Of a stretch of 64,000 bases of DNA, positions 8,548 to 15,817 are shown piece by piece. The position numbers were made by a program, and so were the translations under genes. Every line of letters begins with the position of its first letter. Position 1 is the first letter of the stretch. Location of the stretch: the NCBI RefSeq assembly GCF_006517535.1, contig NZ_VHQH01000002.1, positions 62,001 through 126,000 of the forward strand, read 5' to 3'. Origin of the DNA: Schumannella sp. 10F1B-5-1. GTDB taxonomy: Bacteria > Actinomycetota > Actinomycetes > Actinomycetales > Microbacteriaceae. The notes below the pieces were generated by a model that saw only the letters and a list, made by a program, of their open reading frames with translations, ran no database searches and was not told where the DNA came from.

Positions 8548-9621
8548 ATGCGCGCGTTCCGTCATATCGTCCTGCTGCCGGCCCTGCTGCTCGCGGCGGC
8601 CGCCACCGCCGCCGGGCTCTGGCTCGGCTGGCCCGTCGCGCTGGCGCTGCTCGCGCTGACCGCGCTCGAGATCGCCGCCGGCGCCGACTCCTCGGTGCCG
8701 ATGGCGGGCGTCGCCTCGCGCATCGACCAGCGTGCGCGACGCCTGTTCCTGTCGCTCGGCCTCGTCGTCGGCGTGATCGTCATGCGTCTGCTGCTGCCGC
8801 CGCTGTCGGTCGCGACCGCCGACGGCGCCGCCGCCGGCGACGTGCTGGTCGAGGCCGTCGCGCAGCCGGCCGAGTTCAACGCGCACCTGGTCGAGGTGCG
8901 TCCCTTCATCGCCGCCTTCGGCGCCGCGTTCGTCTGGCTCGTGTTCGCCGAGTACCTCTTCAACACCGACCGCGCCCCGCGTCGCGCCTGGATGGGGCGC
9001 GCCGAGGCGCTGCTCGCGCGCACGCCGCAGCCGCGCATCCTGGCCGTCGCGACCGCGCTGATCGGCACCGTCGCGACCGGCCTCGCCGCCGGACCCGAGC
9101 TGGCCTGGACCGTGCTCGCCGGCGGGACGCTCGGCATGGGCGGCTACGCGCTGTCGCAGGCGATCGCGCACCAGGCTCGTCGACGCAGCAGCGCGCTGAG
9201 CGTGCACGTGCACGCCGCGACCGTGATCTTCGAGCGCGCGCTCGTGATCTTCCTCGTCTTCGAGATCCTCGACGGCGTGCCCGCCTTGTCGTCGACACCC
9301 CTGCTGTCGGCGCCCGTGCTGCAGGCGATCGTCGCCGGCACGGCCGTCGTGCTCGGCGCGGTGTTCCTCAGCCGCCTCACCTCGGGCGTCGTCTCGGCCG
9401 ACGGGCTCTCGCGGCTGCGCTTCCTCAAATCCGGCGCCGCCTATGTGCTCGGGGTGCTGAGCGTGCTGCTCTGGGTCAGCCTGGTCGTGCCCGTTCCGGC
9501 CGCCGTCGCCACCTGGTTCGGCTCGGCCATCATCGCGGCGGCGCTGATCAGCTCGCTGCGGCCCCGCATCCGGATGCGCGCCCTGCGCGTCGCGCACGTC
9601 ACATCCCGATCACGGTCCTGA
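8548..9621 (+). CDS. DUF475/TerC-like integral membrane protein
   Basis: 357 residues from ATG 8548, chosen because a GAGGGGGAG ribosome site lies just upstream; an in-frame start at 8389 would fall in the preceding hairpin region. About nine hydrophobic segments are seen. The segment FGAAFVWLVFAEYLF followed by NTDR resembles the conserved acidic membrane motif of the DUF475 branch of the TerC superfamily, which is linked to metal ion and redox stress. The resemblance is by eye and not secure. The gene separates pknA from pknB, which are usually adjacent. Confidence 0.55.
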   Translation: MRAFRHIVLLPALLLAAAATAAGLWLGWPVALALLALTALEIAAGADSSVPMAGVASRIDQRARRLFLSLGLVVGVIVMRLLLPPLSVATADGAAAGDVLVEAVAQPAEFNAHLVEVRPFIAAFGAAFVWLVFAEYLFNTDRAPRRAWMGRAEALLARTPQPRILAVATALIGTVATGLAAGPELAWTVLAGGTLGMGGYALSQAIAHQARRRSSALSVHVHAATVIFERALVIFLVFEILDGVPALSSTPLLSAPVLQAIVAGTAVVLGAVFLSRLTSGVVSADGLSRLRFLKSGAAYVLGVLSVLLWVSLVVPVPAAVATWFGSAIIAAALISSLRPRIRMRALRVAHVTSRSRS

Positions 9622-9726
9622 CGAGCGCTCGCCTCGGCAGGGGACCCACAGAGGCGCGTGGGTAGACTTCCGCTGTCCCCTGCCCGCGTGTCGGGCATCC
9701 CCGCATCCCCCAGTTCAGGAGCCAGT

Positions 9727-11439
9727 GTGAGCGACAGCGTGACCGAGGGCGTCCGCGTTCTCGCGGGTCGCTATCAGCTCGGCGAGCTGCTCGGCCGCGG
9801 CGGCATGGCCGACGTGTACCTGGGGCTGGATGCGCGGCTCGGCCGCCGGGTGGCCGTCAAGCTGCTGAAGCCCTCGCTCGCGAACGACCCCACGTTCCGC
9901 ACCCGCTTCCGGCAGGAGGCCCAGTCGGCGGCGCGCATGGCCCACCCGACGATCGTGCGGGTCTACGACGCCGGCGAGGAGACCGCGACCGACGCCGACG
10001 GCGTCGAGGTGCAGATCCCGTTCATCGTCATGGAGCACGTGCAGGGCACCCTGCTGACCGAGCTCATCGCGAAGGGCCCGACGGCGCCGGCCGAGGCCGT
10101 GCGCATCGTCGACGGCGTGCTGACCGCGCTCGAGTACTCGCACCGCGCCGGGGTCGTGCACCGCGACATCAAGCCGGGCAACATCATGGTCACCTCCAAC
10201 GGCCAGGTGAAGGTCATGGACTTCGGCATCGCCCGCGCGATCTCCGAGTCGCAGGCGACCATCGCGCAGACCAGCGCGATCCTCGGCACCGCGCAGTACT
10301 TCTCGCCCGAGCAGGCTCGCGGCGAGTCGGTGGATGCGCGCACCGACCTCTACTCGACCGGCGTCGTGCTCTACGAGCTCCTCACCGGCAAGGCGCCGTT
10401 CCGCGCCGACTCCGCCGTGGCGGTCGCCTACCAGCACGTGAGCGAGGCACCTGTCGCCCCGAACGCCCTCGTGCCCGCGATCTCGCCTGCGCTGAACGCC
10501 GTCGTGATGCGCTCGCTCGCGAAGAACCGCGACGACCGCTACCAGTCGGCCTCCGACTTCCGCGGCGAGGTCGACATCGCCGCCGAAGGCAAGGTTCCGA
10601 GCCGCACCGCCGCGCGTTCCGACGACTTCGACGCAACGCTGTTCGGCGTCGGCTCGGGCGGCGCCCCCGAGGAGACGCTGCGTCGCCTCGCCAACGACGA
10701 CGAGGACCGCGCGCCGCGCACGACCCAGTCGCGGCCCCCGGTCGCTTGGATCTGGGCGGGCGTGCTGGCGACCGTGATCGTCGTGATCGCGGCCATGGTG
10801 TGGGTGTTCAGCATCCAGGGCTCGCCTCTGCAGGTCGCCTCGTCGGTCAAGGTGCCGGATGTCGCGGGCCAGGACTACGACAGCGGCAGCCGGGTTCTCA
10901 CCAGCAAGAACCTGACGGTGCAGCGCACGGAGCGCTCGAGCACCGACGTGCCCGAGGGGTCGATCATCCGCACCGAGCCGCGCGCCGGACGCACGGTCGG
11001 CGCGGGCGAGCAGATCCTGATCTACGTCTCATCGGGCCCGCAGCCCGTGACGGTGCCCAGCGTGCTGCTGCGCACCGTGGATGAGGCGACGCAGGTGCTG
11101 GCCGACAACGGCCTGAAACTCGGCGAGACGACGCAGGCCCAGTCGCCGAACGTGCCCGCCGGGCAGGTCATCTCGACGAACCCGACGCCCGGAACGCCCA
11201 ACGTGGATGCCGGGTCGAAGATCGACATCGTCGTGTCGACCGGCACGGTCGATGTGCCGGATGTGCGCGGCAAGTCGATCACCGAAGCGCAGCAGCTGCT
11301 CAGCGGAGCCGACCTGCAGCTGATGGTGAGCCCGAAGGCCGACAACGGCTGCACCGGGCAGACGGTCAAGTCGCAGTCGATCGTCGGCGAGCAGCCGCAG
11401 GGCTCCACGGTCGAGCTCGTCTACTGCGCCGCGAGCTGA
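9727..11439 (+). CDS. pknB: PknB: Ser/Thr kinase with three PASTA domains
   Basis: 570 residues from GTG 9727, supported by CAGGAG five bases upstream. The kinase domain (about 15-275) has GRGGMADVYLG, Lys45, HRDIKPGN with Asp147, DFG and AQYFSPEQ. A membrane segment lies at about 341-362. Three extracellular PASTA domains begin near residues 374, 438 and 506. PASTA domains bind muropeptides or lipid II, coupling wall status to phosphorylation of FhaA, CrgA and others (established in mycobacteria). M. tuberculosis PknB has four PASTA domains, this one three. It has its own transcription unit: a TAGACT -10-like hexamer at 9662-9667 lies in the gap upstream. Confidence 0.95.
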   Translation: MSDSVTEGVRVLAGRYQLGELLGRGGMADVYLGLDARLGRRVAVKLLKPSLANDPTFRTRFRQEAQSAARMAHPTIVRVYDAGEETATDADGVEVQIPFIVMEHVQGTLLTELIAKGPTAPAEAVRIVDGVLTALEYSHRAGVVHRDIKPGNIMVTSNGQVKVMDFGIARAISESQATIAQTSAILGTAQYFSPEQARGESVDARTDLYSTGVVLYELLTGKAPFRADSAVAVAYQHVSEAPVAPNALVPAISPALNAVVMRSLAKNRDDRYQSASDFRGEVDIAAEGKVPSRTAARSDDFDATLFGVGSGGAPEETLRRLANDDEDRAPRTTQSRPPVAWIWAGVLATVIVVIAAMVWVFSIQGSPLQVASSVKVPDVAGQDYDSGSRVLTSKNLTVQRTERSSTDVPEGSIIRTEPRAGRTVGAGEQILIYVSSGPQPVTVPSVLLRTVDEATQVLADNGLKLGETTQAQSPNVPAGQVISTNPTPGTPNVDAGSKIDIVVSTGTVDVPDVRGKSITEAQQLLSGADLQLMVSPKADNGCTGQTVKSQSIVGEQPQGSTVELVYCAAS

Positions 11440-11449
11440 CCACGTTCTT

Positions 11450-11470
11450 CGTGCAGGATCGCGCTGCACG
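11450..11470. terminator. Hairpin between convergent pknB and trpG
   Basis: CGTGCAG and CTGCACG form a 7-bp stem around a 7-base loop in the 48-base gap between the two convergent genes. It is a plausible shared terminator but lacks a T-run. Confidence 0.45.
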
Positions 11471-11487
11471 ATCTCGGGCCCCGCGAG

Positions 11488-12129
11488 TCAGAGCTGCGTG
11501 CGCACCAGCGGCGTGAGTCCGACGGCGCGCTCGGCCGCCTCCGGCATCCCGGCGGCGGCGAGCCAGTTGCCCAGCATCGTGTAGCCGCCCTCGGTCAGCA
11601 CCGACTCGGGGTGGAACTGCACCCCGAACACCGGCGCCGTCACGTGCTCGACGCCCATGATCACGCCGCCCTGCGTGCGCGCCGTCACCGTCAGGGTGTC
11701 GGGCACGGTGCCGTCGACGATGGCGAGCGAGTGGTAGCGCGTGGCCCGGAACGGCTGCGGCACCCCGTCGAAGATCGTCGAGTCGTCGTGGATGACCTGC
11801 GAGGTCTTGCCGTGCATGAGCTCCTCGGCGTGCGTCACGGTCGCGCCGAGCGCCTCCGCGATCGCCTGGTGGCCGAGGCACACCCCGAGCAGCGGGATGC
11901 CGGCGTCGATCGCGGCGTGCACCACGGGGACCGAGATTCCCGCCGAGGCGGGGTCGCCGGGGCCGGGCGAGAGCAGCACGGCGTCGTACTCCGCGAGCAG
12001 GGCGGGCACCGCATCCGCCTCGACGCTGTCGTTGCGGATCACCTCGGTCTCGGCGCCCAGCTGCTGCAGGTACCCGTCGAGGGTGTAGACGAAGCTGTCG
12101 TAGTTGTCGACGACCAGGATGCGCGTCAT
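11488..12129 (-). CDS. trpG: Class I glutamine amidotransferase (anthranilate/aminodeoxychorismate synthase component II)
   Basis: 213 residues from ATG 12129; frames extending further upstream overlap the next gene. Glutaminase motifs are clear: VVDNYDSFVY at the N-terminus, LLSPGPGDP, the nucleophile elbow LGVCLGHQ, and VQFHPESVLTEGG with the catalytic His-Pro-Glu. It supplies ammonia from glutamine to a chorismate-using partner (TrpE or PabB) not present here, so tryptophan or folate use cannot be separated. The position next to pknB and a sortase matches M. tuberculosis Rv0013. It overlaps the preceding small gene by four bases (ATGA). Confidence 0.93.
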   Translation of the reverse strand: MTRILVVDNYDSFVYTLDGYLQQLGAETEVIRNDSVEADAVPALLAEYDAVLLSPGPGDPASAGISVPVVHAAIDAGIPLLGVCLGHQAIAEALGATVTHAEELMHGKTSQVIHDDSTIFDGVPQPFRATRYHSLAIVDGTVPDTLTVTARTQGGVIMGVEHVTAPVFGVQFHPESVLTEGGYTMLGNWLAAAGMPEAAERAVGLTPLVRTQL

Positions 12130-12284
12130 TCGCTCACCGTCACATCCTGTGGCGCGACGAACTGGTCGAACCACGGGAACACCCACATGATCAGGGCGGC
12201 CGTGAGGGCCGCGAACAGCACGACGAGGATCAGCACCCGAACCCACCAGGGGCCGGGGAGCACCCTCCACAGAGCGGCGTACAT
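12126..12284 (-). CDS. Small single-pass membrane protein
   Basis: 52 residues starting MYAALWRVLPGPWWVRVL, with one membrane segment at about residues 14-36. It lies between the sortase and trpG genes: the sortase stop is two bases upstream and the trpG start overlaps its stop by four bases. It is probably cotranslated. No enzymatic motif is visible and its function is unknown; it may be a companion of the sortase. Confidence 0.75.
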   Translation of the reverse strand: MYAALWRVLPGPWWVRVLILVVLFAALTAALIMWVFPWFDQFVAPQDVTVSE

Positions 12285-12286
12285 GC

Positions 12287-13069
12287 TCAGCTCCCTCCGT
12301 TCACGGTGGCGGCGATCTCCTTCGGCGGACCATCGGCCCGCGGCGTGAACTCGTCGAACAGCGCGTAGCCGATGATGCGCTCGGCGGTCGAGTAGAAGGG
12401 GTTGCAGGTCGTCAGCGTCAGCAGCTGCTGGGTGGCGGCGACGCCGTCCTGCTGCGGAACCGGGTCGAGCACGCCGACGCCGGTCGGCTTCACGTACTCG
12501 AGGTTGCGGAAGCTGTACTGGTACCAGCCCTGCTCGGTCTCGATGAAGATGTGGTCGCCGACCTGCAGTTCGTGGATGCGGTGCAGGGCCCCGCCGTAGG
12601 CGCTGCGGTGCGAGGCGATGACGAAGTTGCCCACCTCGCCGGGCATCTGCGTCGACGGGTAGTGACCCACCTCGTACTTGTTCAGCACGTCCTTGACGCC
12701 GACGCCCTCGGCGATCGGGCGGTAGAAGTCGGTGCCGAAGCGCGGGATGGCGAGCAGGGCGAATCGCTGCGCGTTGCCGACGCGGGCGGTGGCCGGCGGG
12801 TTCTGCGAGACGTCGCTGGCGGGATCGCTGGGGTCGGCGCTGGGCTTCTTGACGTCGTCGTCCCACTGCTTCGACAGCTGGTTCGCCTCGGCCTTGAGGC
12901 GCGGGGCCGAGAGCTGGTCGTCGAGCCAGAGCTGCCAGCCGAGGAACATCAGCACGAGCACGCCGGCGGTGATGAGCAGCTCGCCGGCGACGCCGACGAC
13001 GCTGAGGCGGCGGCGCTTCTTCGCGGGCTTCGCCGGCGGCTCCGGTTCGCGCGTCACCTCGTCGGTCAT
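12287..13069 (-). CDS. srtE: Class E sortase
   Basis: 260 residues. A Lys/Arg-rich cytoplasmic end is followed by a membrane segment at about residues 27-48 and a sortase beta-barrel. Catalytic residues are visible: His154 in ASHRSAYGG and Cys222 in TLTTCNP, with a downstream Arg in ERIIGYALF. Class E sortases of actinobacteria attach LAxTG-type surface proteins or pilins to peptidoglycan. No substrate with a clear sorting signal was seen in the window. It leads the srtE-small protein-trpG operon and is divergent from crgA. Confidence 0.92.
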   Translation of the reverse strand: MTDEVTREPEPPAKPAKKRRRLSVVGVAGELLITAGVLVLMFLGWQLWLDDQLSAPRLKAEANQLSKQWDDDVKKPSADPSDPASDVSQNPPATARVGNAQRFALLAIPRFGTDFYRPIAEGVGVKDVLNKYEVGHYPSTQMPGEVGNFVIASHRSAYGGALHRIHELQVGDHIFIETEQGWYQYSFRNLEYVKPTGVGVLDPVPQQDGVAATQQLLTLTTCNPFYSTAERIIGYALFDEFTPRADGPPKEIAATVNGGS

Positions 13070-13154
13070 GCGGTCGATTCTAGGTGGGGCGCCACCGGGC
13101 CGGCTTCCCGCCTACGGGGAGGAACCGCATATCGGAGCCACGGTCGGCTCAGGC

Positions 13155-13160
13155 TAGAAT
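13155..13160 (+). promoter_or_regulatory. -10 element of crgA, leaderless arrangement
   Basis: TAGAAT ends seven bases before the crgA ATG. A TANNNT element at this distance puts the transcript start at or next to the start codon, and no ribosome site precedes the ATG. No good -35 is seen. Confidence 0.55.
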
Positions 13161-13167
13161 CCTCGAC

Positions 13168-13407
13168 ATGGCCAGGACCCGCCCGACCACCAAGCCGGAA
13201 CCGCAGCGACAGAGCGGCGACTCCGTTCCGAACCCGATCTGGTTCAAGCCGGTGATGTTCGGCTTCATCCTCATCGGCCTGCTGTGGATCCTCGTGTTCT
13301 ACGTGAGCGGCTCGACGCTCCCGATCGCGACGGTCGGCGCCTGGAACCTGGCGATCGGCTTCGGCATCATGCTCGTCGGCTTCCTGATGATGACGCGGTG
13401 GCGCTGA
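13168..13407 (+). CDS. crgA: CrgA: cell division protein
   Basis: 79 residues. A Pro/Thr/Arg-rich cytoplasmic end leads to NPIWFKPVMFGFILIGLLW, the first of two membrane segments joined by a short loop (YVSGSTLP), with the second at about 56-75. Length, the two segments and the NPxWxxPxM motif are diagnostic of CrgA. It helps assemble the divisome by binding FtsZ, FtsQ, FtsI and CwsA in mycobacteria. The start was chosen at ATG 13168, where the conserved length begins. Confidence 0.93.
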   Translation: MARTRPTTKPEPQRQSGDSVPNPIWFKPVMFGFILIGLLWILVFYVSGSTLPIATVGAWNLAIGFGIMLVGFLMMTRWR

Positions 13408-13430
13408 CTCCGCCGCACCCCCCGAACCGC

Positions 13431-13466
13431 ACGAAGGGCGGGCCGCGTGAGCGGCCCGCCCTTCGT
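13431..13466. terminator. Bidirectional terminator between crgA and rhomboid gene
   Basis: A perfect 16-bp inverted repeat (arms 13431-13446 and 13451-13466, outer bases ACGAAGGGCGGG) around a GTGA loop, 24 bases after the crgA stop. The convergent rhomboid gene ends about 140 bases further on, so it may serve both transcripts. Confidence 0.8.
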
Positions 13467-13524
13467 CATCCCCGCCCCGTCATCCCGGGCGAGAGGACTC
13501 GATCGAGATGACGACGGCGTGCAT

Positions 13525-13587
13525 GAATTACACGGCTGTGATTCTCTCCCCAGCTGTGGATGAACCTGTGGACAACTCGGTGGACAG
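13525..13587 (-). promoter_or_regulatory. Array of DnaA-box-like 9-mers with adjacent palindrome
   Basis: On the minus strand three 9-mers begin exactly 12 bases apart: TCATCCACA (13555-13563), TTGTCCACA (13567-13575, the consensus actinobacterial DnaA box) and CTGTCCACC (13579-13587). An imperfect palindrome, GAATTACA-cggc-TGTGATTC, lies just before them at 13525-13544. All lie in non-coding DNA between the crgA terminator and the end of the rhomboid gene. Binding by DnaA is an inference. Confidence 0.55.
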
Positions 13588-13602
13588 CCCCGCGCCCGCG
13601 GC

Positions 13603-14511
13603 TCAGCCGAGCGCCGGCACCACGGCGATCCGCACGGTTGCGACGATGATCGCCACCGCCCAGATCGCCACGATCAGCGCGACCGGGGTCGCCGGCTTCG
13701 ACCGGGCGCGGTACTCGAACCGACCCAGAATGAAGGCCGCGAGCGCGCCGCCGATGAGCCCGCCGAACAGCATCGCCAGGTTGCCGCCGAACAGCACGCT
13801 GATCATCACGTTCAGCGCGATGATGATCAGCAGCTGGGTCCCGACGCCGCCCATCGAGCGCTGCACGATGAAGAACCCGGCGAGCAGTCCGAACAGTGCG
13901 CCGCTGAAGCCGAATCCGACGCTGCCCAGGGCGACGGATGCCGCCGACCCGACGACCGCGCCCGACACGAACACCAGCAGGAACCTCGAGCGCCCGAAGG
14001 TGCGTTCCGCGCTGGGTGCGATGAGGAAGAAGAAGACTCCGCTCAGCAGGAACGACAGGATGCTCGGGTCGAGCCGCGAGGGGAACGTCAGCACCGAGGT
14101 GAAGTAGCGCCAGATCTGCCACTCGAGTCCGTCGACCGGAGCCGCGGCCAGCCAGTTGAACGGCAGGCTGTCGGTGAAGAACCCGATCAGCCACAGCAGC
14201 ACCGAGATGCCGAGGATGCCGTAGGTCAGCACCGGTGCATCCGAGTCGGGGTGCATCAGCCGCAGCAGGCTCTGCACCCACCGCGGACGCGAGCGGCGCT
14301 TCGCCGCCGAGCTCAGCGGCGAGCCGGTCGACTGCCAGCGCACCGAGCCGCCCGCTTCGCGCACGCACTCGGGGCACTGCACGCCGACGGGCGCGAGGAT
14401 CTGGCACTCGGGGCAGATCGTGCGCCCGCAGCGCTGGCAGAGCACCCAGCTCTGCCGGTCGGGATGCCGGTAGCAGACCGAGGGGTCGGCGGCGGCCGCG
14501 GAATCGGTCAC
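13603..14511 (-). CDS. Rhomboid-fold membrane protein, probably inactive
   Basis: 302 residues from GTG 14511, overlapping the ppiA stop (GTGA). The N-terminus has a B-box-like zinc-binding region with paired motifs CYRH, CQRC, CPEC and CPEC (residues 13-49). About six membrane segments follow. The rhomboid serine motif is kept (GFSG, Ser203), but the catalytic histidine position is Leu248 in AMLFGGLIGG, where active enzymes have His before the two glycines. The usual HxxxxHxxxN segment of the second helix is also missing. Position next to ppiA matches the actinobacterial rhomboid. It may be a pseudoprotease that binds membrane clients; function is unknown. Confidence 0.85.
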   Translation of the reverse strand: MTDSAAAADPSVCYRHPDRQSWVLCQRCGRTICPECQILAPVGVQCPECVREAGGSVRWQSTGSPLSSAAKRRSRPRWVQSLLRLMHPDSDAPVLTYGILGISVLLWLIGFFTDSLPFNWLAAAPVDGLEWQIWRYFTSVLTFPSRLDPSILSFLLSGVFFFLIAPSAERTFGRSRFLLVFVSGAVVGSAASVALGSVGFGFSGALFGLLAGFFIVQRSMGGVGTQLLIIIALNVMISVLFGGNLAMLFGGLIGGALAAFILGRFEYRARSKPATPVALIVAIWAVAIIVATVRIAVVPALG

Positions 14512-15050
14512 GAGACGGGGACGACCTCGATCGACTGGATCACGACATCCTCGAGGGGCTTGTCGCGTCCGTCGGTGGCGACGCCCTCGATCGCGTCGAC
14601 GACGCGCTTCGACTCGTCGTCGGCGACGATGCCGAAGATCGTGTGCTTGGCCTGCAGCCAGGGGGTCGGCACGGTCGAGATGAAGAACTGCGAGCCGTTG
14701 GTGCCGCGGCCCATCTGCTTGCCGGCGTTCGCCATGGCGAGCACGTAGGGCTCGTTGAAGTTGAGCTCGGGGTGGATCTCGTCGTCGAACTGGTAGCCGG
14801 GGCCGCCGACGCCGAGCCCGAGCGGGTCGCCGCCCTGGATCATGAAGTCCTTGATGATGCGGTGGAAGATCGTGCCGTCGTAGAGCGGCGTGGTCGAGGT
14901 CTCGCCCGACTGCGGGTGCGTCCACTCCTTCTCGCCGGTGGCGAGGCCGACGAAGTTGGCGACGGTGATGGGCGCGTGGTTGCCGAGCAGGTTGACGCGG
15001 ATGTCACCCAGCGTGGTGTGGAAGGTGGCGACAGCGGTGTGGTTGGACAT
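14508..15050 (-). CDS. ppiA: PpiA: cyclophilin-type peptidyl-prolyl isomerase
   Basis: 180 residues from ATG 15050. Cyclophilin motifs are present: FHRIIKDFMIQGGDP, MANAGKQMGRGTNGSQFFI and KHTIFGIV. There is no signal peptide, so it acts in the cytoplasm. The ATG is preceded by ATTCCCCCC and has no ribosome site; an in-frame GTG at 15083 adds eleven residues and is less like the family. The 3' end overlaps the rhomboid gene start, so the two are probably cotranslated. Confidence 0.93.
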   Translation of the reverse strand: MSNHTAVATFHTTLGDIRVNLLGNHAPITVANFVGLATGEKEWTHPQSGETSTTPLYDGTIFHRIIKDFMIQGGDPLGLGVGGPGYQFDDEIHPELNFNEPYVLAMANAGKQMGRGTNGSQFFISTVPTPWLQAKHTIFGIVADDESKRVVDAIEGVATDGRDKPLEDVVIQSIEVVPVS

Positions 15051-15211
15051 GGGGGGATTCTTCCATGCGCCCCCTGTGTTCACCGGGTGCGCGCGGTCGG
15101 TGTGGAATGCGCATCCACTGTGCTTTCAGTGGACGTCCAGGCGATCGGGGTTGTCAGCGCGGGGTCGCGTGGAAGGATGAGGGAAACCCCAACGCGAAGA
15201 CGGAGGTCGAC

Positions 15212-15769
15212 GTGGCATCGACACGCAAGCGGAAGCGCGAGCTGAAGCGACTGAAGAACACCGCGGCCACTGTGGTCGACGAGCAGCGCGAGGTGCTCGA
15301 CCACGCCGGCAAGGTGCTGCGCGAGGCGCGGCGCCAGCTCGGCGATTACGCGAAGCAGGACGTGGCCCCCCGGTTCGCCGGAGCTTACGAGTCGAACATC
15401 CGGCCCCGCGTCGCCTCGGGCGTCGCCGCCGGTCGCGCGGCGGCCTACGTGAGCCGCGCCCGCATCGCCGACGACGTGATCCCCGCGGTCGCCGGCACGA
15501 TCAGCTCGACGCTGGCCGTGCTCGAGGCCGCGAAGGACCCGCGCGTGCGCGAGGTCGTCAAGAAGGCCGGCAAGAAGACGAAGAGCTACAGCAAGGCGGC
15601 GTCGAAGCAGATCCGCCCGGCGAAGAGCTCGGGTGGCCCCGGCAAGTACATCCTGGCCGCCTTCGGCATCGCCGCGGTCGCGGCCGTCGCCTACGCCGCG
15701 TGGCAGACGCTGCGCGCCGACGACGACCTGTGGATCGAAGACGTCGCCGACGTCGACCCCGCGGTCTGA
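15212..15769 (+). CDS. Conserved basic coiled protein with C-terminal membrane anchor
   Basis: 185 residues from GTG 15212, preceded by GGAGG at five bases. The first 60 residues are basic and helical (STRKRKRELKRLKNTAATVV). A middle Ala-rich helical part and a Lys-rich stretch (KKAGKKTKSYSKAASK) lead to one membrane segment at about 148-168 (YILAAFGIAAVAAVAYAAW) and an acidic tail. I do not recognise an enzyme family. Its place divergent from ppiA is common in this group. It could tether nucleoid or envelope components, but nothing shows this directly. Confidence 0.8.
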   Translation: MASTRKRKRELKRLKNTAATVVDEQREVLDHAGKVLREARRQLGDYAKQDVAPRFAGAYESNIRPRVASGVAAGRAAAYVSRARIADDVIPAVAGTISSTLAVLEAAKDPRVREVVKKAGKKTKSYSKAASKQIRPAKSSGGPGKYILAAFGIAAVAAVAYAAWQTLRADDDLWIEDVADVDPAV

Positions 15770-15817
15770 CATCAGGTTCGACCGAGCCGATCATCTGAGC
15801 CGCCTATCATCGCGCCC

